Shown: positions 12,330 to 25,700 of the stretch, piece after piece | Layout: every line of letters starts with the position of its first letter | Position numbering within the stretch: position 1 is the stretch's first letter | DNA from: Micromussa lordhowensis | Taxonomy: Eukaryota; Cnidaria; Anthozoa; Scleractinia; Lobophylliidae | Direction of reading: 5' to 3' | Length of the DNA stretch: 64,000 bases | NCBI GenBank assembly: GCA_964020085.1 | Contig: OZ026595.1 | Location: 22,569,153-22,633,152, forward strand | Translations under genes and position numbers: made by a program | Notes under the pieces: model-generated | The model's input: only the letters and a program-made list of their open reading frames with translations | Told to the model about the DNA's origin: nothing | Database searches by the model: none

Positions 12330-12730
12330 AGGCGAGGGGGGGGGACGGTCGGGGGGGGAAAGAAATCAAGTGAAATGTTAGGAAGTTTAAAGAGGGATTA
12401 AAAGGGAAAAATGTTTTGGACCACCACCAGACAGTTGAACGCTTCCCGAAAGGGCACCCCAGGTTGGTGGACAACTGTTTGGTGTACGTCTACCAATTTT
12501 TAACTTTAATTTTTAATTTTAAAACAACATCAAAATTTCCTATTTCCATAAATTTTGCTAATCCTTTGAGAAAAACTATTAATCCCCAAATATGCACCAA
12601 AATCACCAATATCACTGGGATGAGCAGCGATTTTTTCGACTGCTTCAAACGTGAACGAGATATTTACGTTAAAACCATAATACCCAACAAAAAAAGGGCC
12701 TACGTGTTAACCCTCAAGAAACTATAAACT
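12330..12730 (+). repeat. Dispersed repeat, copy 1
   Basis: About 400 bp similar to 52796-53765. Shared blocks include ACCACCAGACAGTTGAACGC, AGGTTGGTGGACAACTGT, TCCTATTTCCATAAATTTT and TTCAAACGTGAACGAGATAT. Copy 2 carries an insertion that this copy lacks. CACCAGACAGTTG and CAACTGTTTGGTG make a hairpin inside it. Confidence 0.7.
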
Positions 12731-13002
12731 TCAAGTCAACCGCTCTACACGTGTCATGGAACAAAAGTACAACAAACCACGTGACAAGAAAATTTATTTT
12801 CACTTTTTAGTTTGTTTACTAGTCAAATATATGCACTAAATTAAATGGCTGCCGTGCCACACTTGCATTTTGCTGCGGCAAATTGAAAACAAACAAAGAT
12901 TTATGCTTTTTTATTGCCTAACCTCGTTCCCAGGGCTTTTCCTTTAAAAATTCTGAAAAGCCCTAGTAACGATGTTTGTAGTTGGTTTCTCCGGGGCAGC
13001 AT

Positions 13003-13105
13003 TAGTCCAGTTCTGGACCCCCTCTCCTGTCACGCAACGCCGGGGAGAGAGGGTCCCTCTCTCCCCGGCGTTGCGTGACAGGAGAGGGGGTCCAGAACTG
13101 GACTA
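13003..13105. mobile_element. Near-perfect 103-bp palindrome with flanking duplication
   Basis: The left arm (TAGTCCAGTTCTGG onward) is matched by its exact complement up to 13105; only the central base is unpaired. The flanks GGGCAGCAT and GGGCAGCAC look like an 8-9-bp target duplication, a size typical of hAT-type insertions. Confidence 0.75.
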
Positions 13106-13384
13106 GGGCAGCACTAACTGGGCGACATGGCGAGGTGGCTGCTGAAGGGAAGTTTCAATGGCAGTTAAGTGTATGACGCAGTGTACGGCCGGATGAAATA
13201 TCCCGGTCGTTGTTCATGGAGAAGACAGCTTCGACTGTAATTCCTGTAACATTGACGCCCTAAAGACGCTGCAAGCCAGTTTGGATTAGGTGTAGTGTCA
13301 GAGAGAAAACTGGAACAAACACCATGTATGGGATGTAGAACTCTAAAAAAACACATCCAACCTTCCCTTCGGACAAGTAGCTCT

Positions 13385-13545
13385 ACAATTTTGCTTTCCC
13401 TGAGAAAGTCTTTGTTTGCTCTTTTCTGATTTAGTTGACTGACAACATGCCTGAGCCCTTGCCCATCGGGCAAGTGAGAATGAAAAGTTACTTGCCCGGC
13501 AAGAAAACCTGCTTGTCCCGGACAACGGCAGTTTTTTCTAGTCCT
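13385..13545. repeat. Dispersed repeat related to 48144-48475
   Basis: Blocks such as GGGCAAGTGAGAATG, TTACTTGCCCGGCAAG and GTCCCGGACAACGGCAG match, in opposite orientation, the element at 48144-48475. This copy lacks the inner insertion seen there. Confidence 0.6.
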
Positions 13546-13647
13546 GGGAAGTTGACGTCCATATGCAGCTCATTGTGGCTGGTGGCCTCGGGACACGTCC
13601 TTTTGGAGCATCCACTCCAGTCATGACCAAGAGTCAGTAACTTTTCT

Positions 13648-13653
13648 TTTATT
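13648..13653 (-). terminator. Candidate polyadenylation signal of MOGS
   Basis: AATAAA on the minus strand, about 43 bp beyond the MOGS stop codon. Confidence 0.45.
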
Positions 13654-13695
13654 TTAATATTAAAGTGTTTTAGGCAGACTACTCGTAAGTAATTG

Positions 13696-16600
13696 TTAAA
13701 AATGTTCCGCCATCATGAGTACCACTAGTGAGGACCACCCAGTGAATGGATGCGATCCTTTGCCTTGCCCAACACCGTCATCATACTGTTCCCAAATGAA
13801 TCCCGACCTCTGATACTCGCTAAAGATGTTCTTGATTAAATTTTGCCGTAGATCCGTGTAAATTGCTTGAGCTGTTTCTTGGTAAGGCCCCGGAGCACTG
13901 GCGTAATGGTTCAGCGCTCTGACAGCCAGGAAGTTAATGTTGATCCACACGGCACCCCTCCAATAAGGAGCGTCGTGTTCTGTGTTATACTTCTTGTAGA
14001 TCGGATCACTCTTGGACAAGGACCGCAAACCGAACTTGCTCCATAACTTTTCAGGGTCTTTTAAATCCTTTAGGACTTTTCCGAGTTTCGGCGAGGTGGG
14101 ATCTAGGATCTGCAGCAGGAATGGAAACAAGCTGACGTAACCGACTGCATTGACGTACTTGAGAGAAGGGCCCTGCTTTGAGGTAACAATGCGAACCGTC
14201 TTCTTTGGTGCGCCTGGTTGAGCTGGCTGGATTACTCGCTGAACAAGCTTCACAAACTTGGTGTGATTCCCATAATCGCTGTACGACTCTGCCTTGGAAG
14301 ACCAGTGATACTTGTCTAGCAGTGCATTGTCTGACAAATAGATATTCGTGGATCTGTACAAGACAGCATCCGATGTTTCACCCACTGCTTCAGCAATGTC
14401 GGCCATCAGCCCAGCAGCGAATGCCATCCAGCATCGCAGATCAACATGCCTCTCATCATCTGACGGGTGTGACGCCCGGGGGTAGTCATCCAATCCGGAA
14501 GTCAGCGTCTTAGGGTTCAGCTCTTTGTCAGTCTTCGCATCCCTTCCGTGCCATCTGTAACTTGACGGCAGGTTGCCTAGTTGGGTGGTGTTAAACCAGT
14601 TGAACCAAGCCTTCAGTCGAGGGAAGATCTTTCGCAGATACACTTCATCCAAGACGCCTTTATCCACCATCGACTTGATTGGCAGAATCAAAGTTGGCGG
14701 GTTAGCGTTTTCGTTATGTTGCACAACAAAATCTGCAGGTACTTTCGTTCGAGCTTCATCGCCAAGAATCTGTTCCCTTGGAATCCAACCTTCGATGTTG
14801 ATCAAATCCAACCAGTGACCGATGATATCCTTGCTGATATTAGTGTCCCACTGGCTGATGAGCAATTGATGAAAGCCTTCATCCCAGAGGAACCCGCGTG
14901 GAAAGAACGGTCGCGAAGGAACCGCAGTGTACAACGCGCTATCCCAGTAATCTGCTGGTTCCTTGAAGTAACGAGAAATTACTCTCGAGCTGCCATAGAA
15001 ATAGCCAATACCTCCAACCATGTTACTCAGCGCTGCCTGCGCGAACTGGACCTCGTCATTGCCAAACCCTTTTTCCTTCAATGAAAATCTTTCTTCAAAC
15101 TTTCGTTCAAACTCAGAGCTGTATTTGTCTCTAAGATTCAAGAACGAAGGCCCCAACAGCCTTTCCCCTCTGGTTATAAAACTTCCAGACTCGAATGCGA
15201 CCTCCACGTCGAATGGAAGCTCCAGAGTCCATTGCTGGACAAATAAGTTTACCGGTAGCTCACGCCCTTCCTGGTCACGTTGTGTCACGTGACCAGCTAA
15301 GGCAAGCAGCTGCACTTTTTTTTTCTCCTTGAGTTTTGCCATGCGCATATTCTGCATGACGATATCCTTAACAGAGTGAACGTGCGGTGTGTGGGCAGCC
15401 AGAAAAGAGGAAAACACGACTTTAGGAGGTCGCGGGAAGTGTAGCGTGAATGAACCAAGTTCTGGCGAGTTACCTCGCAGAGCAGTGAGCGTGTTCTTTT
15501 GAATGACAGGCTGCAGTTGAGAGTCTCCTTCATGAGTAGCATAAAACAGCAAGGATACCACTTGCTTAGGGTTGCCCTGCAAAATAGATACAAAGTCAAA
15601 CAATAGGGAAGATACATGTACATGTAAACAAACATTGTTGTCCAACAACTGAAACAAAAGATTTTTTTTTTGTTTCACAAGCTACATGACCTAATTTTAT
15701 ACCCATCTTTGTCTGGCATAAACTGAACTCGCTATTGCTAAAAAACTTAGTTGAGAAAATATAAAGTGAGACTGAGGTTGTAACTCATAACAAATTTTGT
15801 TTTGTACAAACACAGGTACCAACTGTTCACTGAAGCAGTGTCTAAAGCCATGTACTTGATTGAAATACATACTACAGTATATGGGACCATGGTCTCCACT
15901 TATGTCCAGATATGCACCCAGTAACGAAAATGGCAGATTTGACAAAATGTTGTCAAACTGAGTGAATGTTCATGGATTAGAAGATTTTAGTGAATCAAAT
16001 TTATCAACTCGAAATAAGCTTGCCGAAATTGACGGTTTTGGTGACTTTTCGCCAGCCAGAATTGTTCAAATTATCTAACATGTTAGCAGATTTGGCGACT
16101 TTTTGCCAACAAGATTATGCAAATATCATGTTGGCAAATTTGGCAATTTTGACCAAGTAATATTTGCTTAAACTATCTCAGTATATACTTCCCTCATTAT
16201 GAACGGATGTTGCCCAAGCCCTGTGCAAAAGGGAAAGCAGTATGAATTTCCCTCATTGTAAAGCCCGGAGAGAAACAGAAGTAATGCACATTTCTCTGGG
16301 ACCAGTCTAATGAAAATTTACAACCAGTACTTTCATTATACAAGTACCAGTACCAGTACATGATACTTTATTTTTCAAGATTTTGCAAAATGATAGTTAA
16401 TTTGGAATTTCTTTCAAGATGGAACTTGGACAACTTTTCAGAGGTTGAATTGAATTCAAACCACCAACCATTGCCTTTCCAGAGATCCTTGCAGTCCAGT
16501 CTCCTCCATGATCTCCACCCAATTTCTTTACAAAATCTGTTGTCAGTACAAAATCCTTGTCAACTATCTCTTGTGAGCCAAAATTAGTACCATCATGTTT

Positions 16601-17295
16601 AAGCCAGCCGTATTTACGAAGCCCATCAGATTGTTCACAGGTGTGTCGAATGGCTAGTTGTCCATCAGGTGCATATTGAGGAAACCACATGAGACCTGTC
16701 ATGAGGGACTTAGGATTCCTTGTTCTGTAAGGACAAAGCAGCAGTGCAGGCTATGTTAGCACAATAAAATCTCTAACAATTGACACCTTTCATAAGCAGA
16801 TATCTCTCCAGAATGCACTCTATGTTGTTGTCACAGACATGTGGTCACTCCTTATAACTGAATGGTATAACCCAATGTAAGCAATGACCTTCCATAACGC
16901 AGGGGTTTCATTAATGGCCAGGCACTGGGCAAATTGACCGGCTGTGAGGGCAATTTTTGACCATCTAGCAGAAAGTTTTTCTTACAAAGAAGTTCAATTC
17001 TAATAGCTTTGCCAAACCTGTGAAAACCAGTTGCCCTCCTGTTGAAAACATTAACAAAACCCCCAATAAGGTGCCACTTGTTATATTTCCATGGGTGTCT
17101 GTTCAGAAAGGTTTGACTATACATGAAACCCTCTTAAAAAGTTAATCAACAAACTCCTAGGAAAACTTCCCTACAAAGGTTTAGGGTTATGTCCTACTGT
17201 GCTTTCAAGTCATTTTGTCTACATTTACATGTAAGTAAGGAGATTTCCAACATTGGCATAAAAAGGTCTCCCAAAAAATGCCATGGCCATCGTTA

Positions 17296-17326
<31 letters not shown>

Positions 17327-20300
17327 ATCAACTTTGTTTAACGAGGGTGAAACACAACAGTGTTCAACTGATAAACCTGTGGCCCTCAAAGTCCCACTGG
17401 AATTGGAATTTAGAAATGTCGGTTTTTGAGGAGGGAGGAAAACCGGAGAACTCAGAGAAAAACCCTCAGAGCAAGGGCGAGGACCAACAACAAACTCAAC
17501 CCACATATGACGCCAGGAACCCGGGACACATTGGTGGGTTGAGTTTGTTGCTGCTTCTCGCCCTTGCTCCAAGGGTTTTTCTCCAGGTTCTCCGGTTTTC
17601 CTCCCTCCTCAAATACCAACATTTCTAAATTCCAATTCGATCAGGAATTCAAGGGCCACAAGTTTACCAGTTGAACACTGTTGTGTGTCACCCTCATTAA
17701 ACAAAGTTGATTGATTGATTGATTGGTGGGAGGCGATCGCTATCACCACTGCGCCACCCATCGTTAGCAAAGCCCTGCTATCAAGGATCACTATGCTCAT
17801 GGGTTACACTCAAAAATATCAAACCCTGATCCACAATATGGAGCATGAGTGATGAGTGGTACACAAACAGTCGCAAACAGTACACAAACAGTCGCTCCAA
17901 GATAGCAACCAGGCAGACAGTTATTGTTGTTCATAACCAGCAAACCTGCTTCACATTAAACTTCATTGACAGAAGCTTATTGTTAAGTAGGGGAATGCTT
18001 GGTGGGGCAAATACTGTTTGGACTTTGCAACCTGTCTGCCCGCAGTTCAAAGACAATTCGTAGCTAAGGGCTCTGGTGAACAGACATCCAAAAACCTGTA
18101 AGGTTAACGTACACCTTCAGGGGTGTCTAACATCCAAGTCAAGTAGTGTGTCCGGTTTAAGGTGTAGATACCTAAACCCCCATGTCAAATTAAAGCTTAT
18201 AGTAATAGAGCTGGCTATCAAACTATACCAAGAATTTTGAAATAAAATGATTGCCGAATATGACCACGATTCACCTCTTGAAAGCTACAAGTCAAGCAAA
18301 TTTGTTCTTTGCCAATTTAATTTTTTCCTCGGTTTCAGGACCCAGAGAGCTTGCAGTTGCCATATTCAACTGCAGTAATTTAAAAATAAACAATTTGCAG
18401 ACATGTGTTCGTTGTTATATGTTAAACTAGCTACTGTTTAAATTTGAGGGTAATCGAACAAATTCCCTTTGAGCTGTAACTCTTTAAAGTGTCTGCTTCA
18501 AGCAAAAAAAATTATTCCAGAAAACAGCACTAAGAAAAATCTCTTGCTTCGCAAAACAAACTCTGCCCACCAACACCTTCAACTGGGTTCTCAGATAACT
18601 GAGCCAATCAGTGCAGGAAAAGTTTACTACTGTTAACCTCATGGTGAAATTTATGTGCAAATCACCAAAAAACTCTTGTGTTTTGCAATGTGCTCAAGGT
18701 GGAGAAATAATTTTTCCTTAGCTTGGTTGTTCTTGAAGCTGATCTAGCAAAGTGGGGAAGATGAAAATGGATACAAACACTAGAGTGGCTGGGTGAAGAA
18801 AACAAACAAAAGAATGCTGATTGGAGCAACTGTGCATGGATAATCTTCCAATGGATCTCAATGAGTCCAACAATTTGTTGGTATCAGACTCATTAGAAGA
18901 GTTTCGCATCGCTGTTATTTCTGTCAAGTTCCCAAATTTTTACAGAACCTTTCTCTTCTCTTGACTCAATATTTTTGCCTGCTTGATATGATAGCTATAG
19001 CTTCATCCACGACGCCAATTTGAGCTTCTTCACTCATTGATAGATTTTCGTTCGCTCTTCCTTGTTTTTGCTTTTTTGAACTGCTCCACAGAGTTTTCCA
19101 TGCTCCATGTTTACTTAATTACAACTTAATAGAATTACACCTAATAAGAAAAGTGCTGGGTAGTCAGAACAACAATGCTGATCCACTCAGAAGCCAAATT
19201 GTGACATTCGTATAGGTAAAATTCCTGCAAAAGTCATCTCGGTTGATTGCATACACATTATAGGGCTGTCAATCAAGAGGGAAACTTTTACTTCCAGTCA
19301 TAACATAAAACCTCCATTTCTCCACCAACGGTTAGTCTTTTTCAATTTTTTTCAGAAATTAAAGATTACTCTTTGACCATTACTTTGACCCAAAAATCCA
19401 ACTTTGAAAAAAATTGCCAAATATCTGAAGGTATATTATTCAGTAGATTTTAGACTTAACCACCGATTAACTTTTGTGTTCAATTCATCGGCAGATTTTC
19501 ATCACATGCTAAGCAACAAGTTGAGCAAGGGGCTCTAATTTCATTCAGGAACAAGCAACTAAAAGCCATGTTTGGTGGTTTATCTTAGGGTTACGTCTTT
19601 ATAATTATCGAAGAGTTTTGGTGAAAATGAACCGTTTAAGTCATCTCGACATTTATTTACACTATGGCCATCTATGCACTGTCAGATCAGATAAGAAAAA
19701 CTTCATGAGGCTGGATTCAACAACTTCTTGCATTTCTTGCGGCCTCCAGTTAGAATCTCAACTTCTTGTGTTTCCAAATGTTCTTGCGGGGGCAAACCGC
19801 AAAACAGCGCATTTTCACTTCTTGCGCTGGCTTATGTGTTCTTGTGGTGCAAGAAATTCTTGCGCCACTTCTTGAGCGTGCATTATTTTTGGGCTGTACT
19901 GTATGTTTCTGGAAGTACTGTAAGTTAAACATTATATCCCCATTTACCAAAAAATAATCTTCAGGGCCTTTAAAGATCTGTAGGTTCAAGAAGGTTAAAC
20001 TGAAACTGAAAGATTTAGTTGAAGCCTATTATTTAATCTGAGTTAATCTTACTTATGTCAATTAAATCTTAGGCTCATTACCGTAAGCTTACATTACTTG
20101 TTTAACCTTACCTTAGTCCAAAATACAAATTTGATCGATAGGTCCCCCAGAATCGGCTCATATCCACTTCAGTCTTGTTTATAACTAATGGTGCATTAAG
20201 TGGCGTGTAAAGACGTGCAGATAATCTGTAATTCCAGAGTTTATACGCTCCAAGTAAACACAAAGGAACTACAAGGACAGCTGCCACCAACAGAAATGGT

Positions 20301-20401
20301 TTGAAAGAAGATTCCTTTCCTCGACGGCGACTGAATTTAGTCCTATCTGCGTGATCTTTTGACGGATCCAAACTATGTTTCCCTCTCCTTTGTCGCACCA
20401 T
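13696..20401 (-). CDS. MOGS: Mannosyl-oligosaccharide glucosidase (glucosidase I, GH63)
   Basis: Removes the outermost glucose from the Glc3Man9GlcNAc2 glycan in the ER lumen, the first trimming step of N-glycosylation. Exons, in transcription order: 20112-20401, 16469-16724, 13696-15576, giving 808 codons plus stop, close to the human length. The start is MVRQRRGKHS; an in-frame ATG lies further upstream, but its extension looks like 5' UTR. A basic cytosolic tail is followed by one membrane anchor (about residues 35-53), as expected for a type II ER protein. GH63 hallmarks visible are FWGTYR, RHTCEQ, FFPRGFLWDEGFHQLL, REQILGDEA, LDDYPRASHPS, YWRGAVWININ and FIWEQYDDG. The donor of exon 2 (GTTGGT) is weak but gives the right phase. 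The first intron is 3.4 kb and holds a fold-back element at 17328-17710. There are no breaks. Confidence 0.97.
17328..17710. mobile_element. Fold-back element with microsatellite edges
   Basis: TCAACTTTGTTTAA at 17328 and TTAAACAAAGTTGA ending at 17710 are inverted ends, and the arms match for about 170 bp (for example GGAGGGAGGAAAACCGGAGA on the left). The left edge carries an (ATAA)n run and the right edge a (TTGA)n run. It lies in a MOGS intron. Non-coding. Confidence 0.75.
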
Positions 20402-22763
20402 TTTCGAAACTATATATGAACAAAGAAAAAACCAAGGTCTTACAACGATACAAAACTTGTTACAGATCATCCGCCATATTGCCACGATGTGACCGCGTAT
20501 CGGATGTCAGCTGGAAAGGCCTAGGCACCAACTTCGCGTTTTCTCTTTCCCAGATTTCTTGTGGGCGGTTTCGGCTTCGCATACAAGAAATCTGGGAACA
20601 AGATTAACGTGCGCTAATTGACGTCAGTTTTTCATCCGCAGACCACTTTGACAATAGTATGACGAAATTCATTGTCAATAACAGGACAGAGACATGAAAC
20701 ACTGACGTCAATTTGTTTCTTAAGCGCGCGAGAATTTCTGCAGTTGTCGTAAAAAACAAGGGGGTCATTTATGACCATTTATCGCGATGGGCTCTCAAAG
20801 AAATGTGTTATTTGACGGCTGGGAGGTCAGTATAGTGAAAAACTGTGATGGAAATGCTGCCTACGCCGGTAAATAAGTTATATATTTTTCACTCTCTCAA
20901 ATCAATTGTTGCGTTTTTCACAAACACAAGTTTGGCAATCGTCTTACCTAATACCTCCTGACCATGCGAGACAGTAACGCGTTGATTATAAGATAGACCT
21001 TGTCACGGTTTCGGCAGTCATCTTAGCGAACTTGCAAGTGGTTTGCAATGTAAAAGTTTGCGCCACGACGCGAAAAAAAAAATCAAACAAATGTATGGAA
21101 AATTAAAAACGTGACTGGACGCTGTCTAGCACTGCTACATCCCTCAAATTTGGAGCAATCCTTTGTTTTGCATCCTTACCTGACTCATTCATTGTTAAGA
21201 ATTCTTTTTTTACAAACATTATAATTTCTGACGCATGTTGCCGACCCGTCAAGATGACCTCCAACACCGTAATAAGGTTTATTCGCTCCGCTGGACGATG
21301 GTATAGCAATCCCATGGCTTAACTTATTACAACATGTCCTCGATTAACATTGAATATTTGAAAGCACAGCACTCCAAAGACATTTATTTGCAACTTTTAT
21401 TATCTACTCTCCCATGAATTTACATAGGTAGGTCATTAAGAAGCCATCAGTGACCATCAAGCTAATTCTTGAACAGATAGTAGTATTATAGGCACAGAGA
21501 CTCGACCCAAACTATTGTTTATAAATAAAAAATCCAACGGATTAATTGGATTAAATTATTAAAATTTATAGCAAGTCAAGAGTTGAGTGTCATTACTCAA
21601 GTCTCTTATGCAGGGGAATACAGAAAAGGTGTCCACCTTGAAACAAGGTACTGTTTGACGGCGCTTCCATCTGAGGGGTTTGCCCTTACACTCTTTGGAG
21701 GGGCTTTCCCCCTATGAGAGGTATCCACATTAGGGCTAATTAATAAGTAACTGAGTGAAATGCGGCCCCCGGCTCCATGAAAGGAGTTACTATATTACCA
21801 GTTCAGGATCAGAAGCTGAGGATAGATGCGAGAACAACTTTGCACTCTTTAAACTTTTCAGTTCACATTTCTTTAAAGTTTGCAAGTAATTTTAGTCATT
21901 CCAGTTGTGGCTTGCTGCACACCCTGAGTACCACCTGCAAAGACTTTAACGGGACAGGTTTCGCTTCTGGTCAAAAGCTGTTTAAGTCCCAATTAGTGAT
22001 GTGATGGAAATACTCCCTAGACAGGTCCAAACCATACTAATTAGCTAAGATGTAAAAGCTTGATTTTGTCTAGGAAAAGTTTTAAGTAAGCGCTACGTGC
22101 TTTTATATCCATGGGTACTTGCTCATTCCCTTATGTCAAATAAGTAAATGTAATTCTGACTTGGGTGGGACAATTTCAGAAAGACGCTGAAACTCAACAA
22201 TGTGACCACAACATTTGAACGATTTCTGTCTCCCTTATATAACCTATAAGCCTCTTTTCTTCCTTTACAATCTTGTACAAAATGCCAAAAAATCCATATC
22301 CCTTCTAATCCAAAGTTTATATAACACCAGCAATTTTTTAGAAAGCTTACCAACACAAAATAAAACCCTCACATCTATATCCACTCCATATATTTCTCCG
22401 AGTGAATTTCCCTATCAACAGCCAAGACCCAATATGTCAGCATTAAAATTCTCCTTACTGTCTCTAGTACGTTCTCTGTGGTTTAAATTGGAAGAGATTG
22501 ACCAACCTACCCATCTCTGGACCTCTTTGAGCTAATATGTTAAAAAGTAAAGAGAATTTGCAGTTCTTTTCACTGCTGTATGGGGATTGCAAGGTTAATT
22601 ATTTATCGCCAACAATCGGGTTTGACTGTCAGAATGATATTTCAAGCCCTATTGTGGAACAAAACTATGACGCGAGAGCCCATAATTATGTACAATAACA
22701 AGAGGCTTTACTTTATCTAGCTGATCTATATAATTTAAACAATTGAGAACGGTCTAAGATAAG
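20402..22763. other. Intergenic region between ACTR1 and MOGS
   Basis: Both neighbours are on the minus strand, so this holds the ACTR1 3' UTR and the MOGS promoter and 5' UTR. I see no further exon. A hairpin lies at 20547-20598 close to the MOGS start. No TATA box could be assigned. Confidence 0.55.
20547..20598. repeat. Hairpin upstream of MOGS
   Basis: TTCCCAGATTTCTTGT and ACAAGAAATCTGGGAA are exact inverted copies around a 20-bp GC-rich loop, about 150 bp upstream of the MOGS start codon. Regulatory role unknown. Confidence 0.6.
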
Positions 22764-25700
22764 TTAGAAGGTCTTCCGATGAATGGCTCTTGATCCCTCA
22801 TCGTCATATTCTTTTTTGGAAACCCACATCTTCTTGAATGTGTCTAGAGACGCTAAAATAGAGCCCCTGAAATATAGACAACATTAATGAGAATCTGTGT
22901 TGCATTTGACCCACAGAATTACAAAATTATAAAATAACGCTATTATTTAACCTAAAAACGGCACGGCATTTGTCTTAGTTTGATGTTAGTTTGTGATGTA
23001 TGACATCAATGGGAACTCTAAAGATATCTGTGATGCTGAACCTTTTCATGTGTACATCATTCAGTTTTCCCATTACTGCTGTTACAGAGATGGCATCCCA
23101 GATAATGATAATAATAATCATGTTTTAATAACTAGGGCATAGAGTTTGCTTAAATAAACTAAAACCGTAAGAAACAAATGCCAGAAGTTGTGAAAGCAAA
23201 GCAATAATGTACAACTAAAAGGAAAATGTAATTGCTAAAAGATTCAAAATGCCATCACGATATTACATGACATTTAACAAAATAGGAAAAACAACTTCCA
23301 ATAACCAGCTCAGGCACTGTCCCTCTAACATCTGCTGAATGCAGCATATAGGAATAATGCAACAAGCCAATCAGAACACAAAAAGAGGTACATAACCAGT
23401 GCTAGTAAGTGTGGGAAAAATGTGGTTAAGCCTAGTTTCATGTTAGTTTTTTTTTTGCTCCCCTTCAGACTGTTCCTTCAGATTGGTTAGAATATTGAGC
23501 TGCAAATATGTATAGCTAAGTAATTGCAAAACTTAATCATAACAATTACAATTTCCTCAAATGTGATTGGTGCTGCTGTATTTTGCTTAATAATTAATCT
23601 GCAAAGTTGTAATTGGACAGTGTAATCGGACAGTCGGCTGTAATTGGACACCTGTATTGAGACAGTTACATGAGCCAATCATTTTTAAGTCCTCTCCACT
23701 AAATCCACCAATCACAACATTGATAATTACTATTCATAGTAACCAATTCAAGAGCTAACTTTGTAAAACTGAGGAGGTTCAGTCTCCGGTGACTGTTTTG
23801 AAAGAAACTTAACAGCCATTTTGCAAGCTATTCTCCATATTTTTAATTATGATATTTAAAAATGACTATTAAAAGCTCTTTTTCAAATGGAACTTTTACT
23901 TTTGTGGGAAATTGTCATGGTTCAACAATTGGTGACAGGACGTTGTGTAGTCCAATTAAGTTTTTAAGCATACTAGTTATTATCAAAATTGATTTTGTTA
24001 TTCACTTGTATGATTACAGACCGGATTGGACACCACTCACTCAGTCCTCTTACCATAATAATTATGGTAATAGGACTGTTATAAATTATTAAATTCCATG
24101 ACATAGCCCCACGAACTCACCACCTTGAACTTAACCAGTAATCAGTATCCAAACATGTTGTAATTTACAACAACAAAACAAAAGAGCTCAGGAAAAAGAA
24201 AAAAACAATGATCAATGCTAACTAAGTAAGCTTACCCAAACCATGTTGAATAAAGTCTCTCTGGAGGAGCAGAAATCTAAGAAGAAAAAATGGGCATTTT
24301 CTTGTTATACCACATTGCTATACATACAGTCGTGAACGGCCATAGAAATGACTAGGACATTCCGTAATCTAATTAAAAAGTGGCGTGAAAGCTTGAAAGT
24401 ACATATTGTAAATCATTCAAAAACTATCTTTAGGAGCACATAGGACTTGGAAATGGAGTTCAGATTAAATCTAACTTACCCTAATTTTGATGTCTTTTGG
24501 TGCTATTTTCTTTACTTCACTCAGTAAACGATCTCCAAATCCTGAAAAAAGAACAGAATTGTCTAAGACAAGATAAAGAGCACAGATCATAGGTTATCAG
24601 AGGAATGAATCAACACTGCCATCACCTTTGAATAAAGTAGAACCACCAGAGAGCACAATGTTTGAGTAAAGAATTCGTCTAAGATCCATGTCTGATTTTT
24701 GAATAGCAAATGCCAGGACCTGGATACAAAGATAATAATATTTTTAGTCAAGCATGCAACAGCAGCTGTTTTTTTCTTTGTTTCATACATGTGTACTACA
24801 TCATGTTAAAACCAACAGCTGAAAACACCAGCAGCTCATACAGGCTTGCTACTACACTGATAAGAAGAAGAAAAAAGAGAACATACGACCGAACTGAACT
24901 TAAAACGTATGACTGAAAGCGAGATGTATCTAAAAAATATATTTTTTACCTCATGGATTCCCTCACATTCCTCACCAACAAGATCAGGTCGAAACAGAAG
25001 TTCTGGTGCTCTGAAACGTGCTGGTCCAACCTAAGCAATGAAGAAATACAACATTGCTGCAAATTGAGAGCTGTCTCAACATTACCTCCACCTTCAATTT
25101 ATTCTTTATGAAAATTGTGCTGACCAAAGTTTCAAGATGGTATTTGCACTGAATGGTTAGCAAGAATCTTAATTACACACAATCCATATAATGTTATTCA
25201 AGTTATTGTTGGGAAAAAATATTTAAGGGGTACTTGAGAAAGATGTTTATTATGGGTTTCTGGTGTTATTATATTATGTACAAACATAAGTTCAGGTTTA
25301 GAATTATGACAGTCATTAGAAGATCACCGATGTGGTGCTTAAGAGTATGTCCTTACCTCCAGCATGCTTCCATCAGGTAGTACATACTGCATTCTTTCTC
25401 CTTCTAGTGACTCCTGTACATTTTCACAATATTTGCTATTAATTTCTTTCATAGATACTACAGAAAATCGTATTACAAAATTTATTTCTTGACAGCATTT
25501 ACATTATGAAGTTTTTTAGATCATGCGGATATAGCCTTTTACTTACCTCTTTTTGTGGGTTTATTGCCAGGTAGCAAGTGCGCTGAAATAAAAATAATTT
25601 AACTTTGAATAAGGTAAGGAGGAGTGCATTCCAATTTCAGTAATTCATTCACCCCTGGATTTAGTAGCTTCAAGCAACTAGATCCAGAAGTTCTGCCCCT

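Larger units (their letters stand above)
7805..13695. other. Intergenic region, repeat-rich, no gene seen
   Basis: Between the end of the PPR-like gene and the 3' end of MOGS I see no exon with a recognisable product. The stretch holds the fold-back and SINE copies listed separately (8343-9265, 9668-9930, 10084-10293, 12330-12730, 13003-13105, 13385-13545). A 31-bp near-tandem duplication with the core AAATTCAGTTATTCG lies at 7950-8022. A block at 10440-10640 resembles dispersed repeat sequence, but its limits are unclear. Confidence 0.6.

Noticed and set aside
12416..12727. 103-codon open frame
   Set aside because: It lies wholly within a dispersed repeat whose second copy (52796-53765) does not keep the frame.
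14205..15292. Several plus-strand open frames opposite MOGS
   Set aside because: They are antisense to the conserved MOGS coding exon.
20402..20485. Upstream in-frame ATG giving MOGS a 28-residue N-terminal extension
   Set aside because: The extension is hydrophobic and Cys/Trp-rich and would add a second membrane segment ahead of the usual basic tail; MVRQRRGKHS fits the family better.
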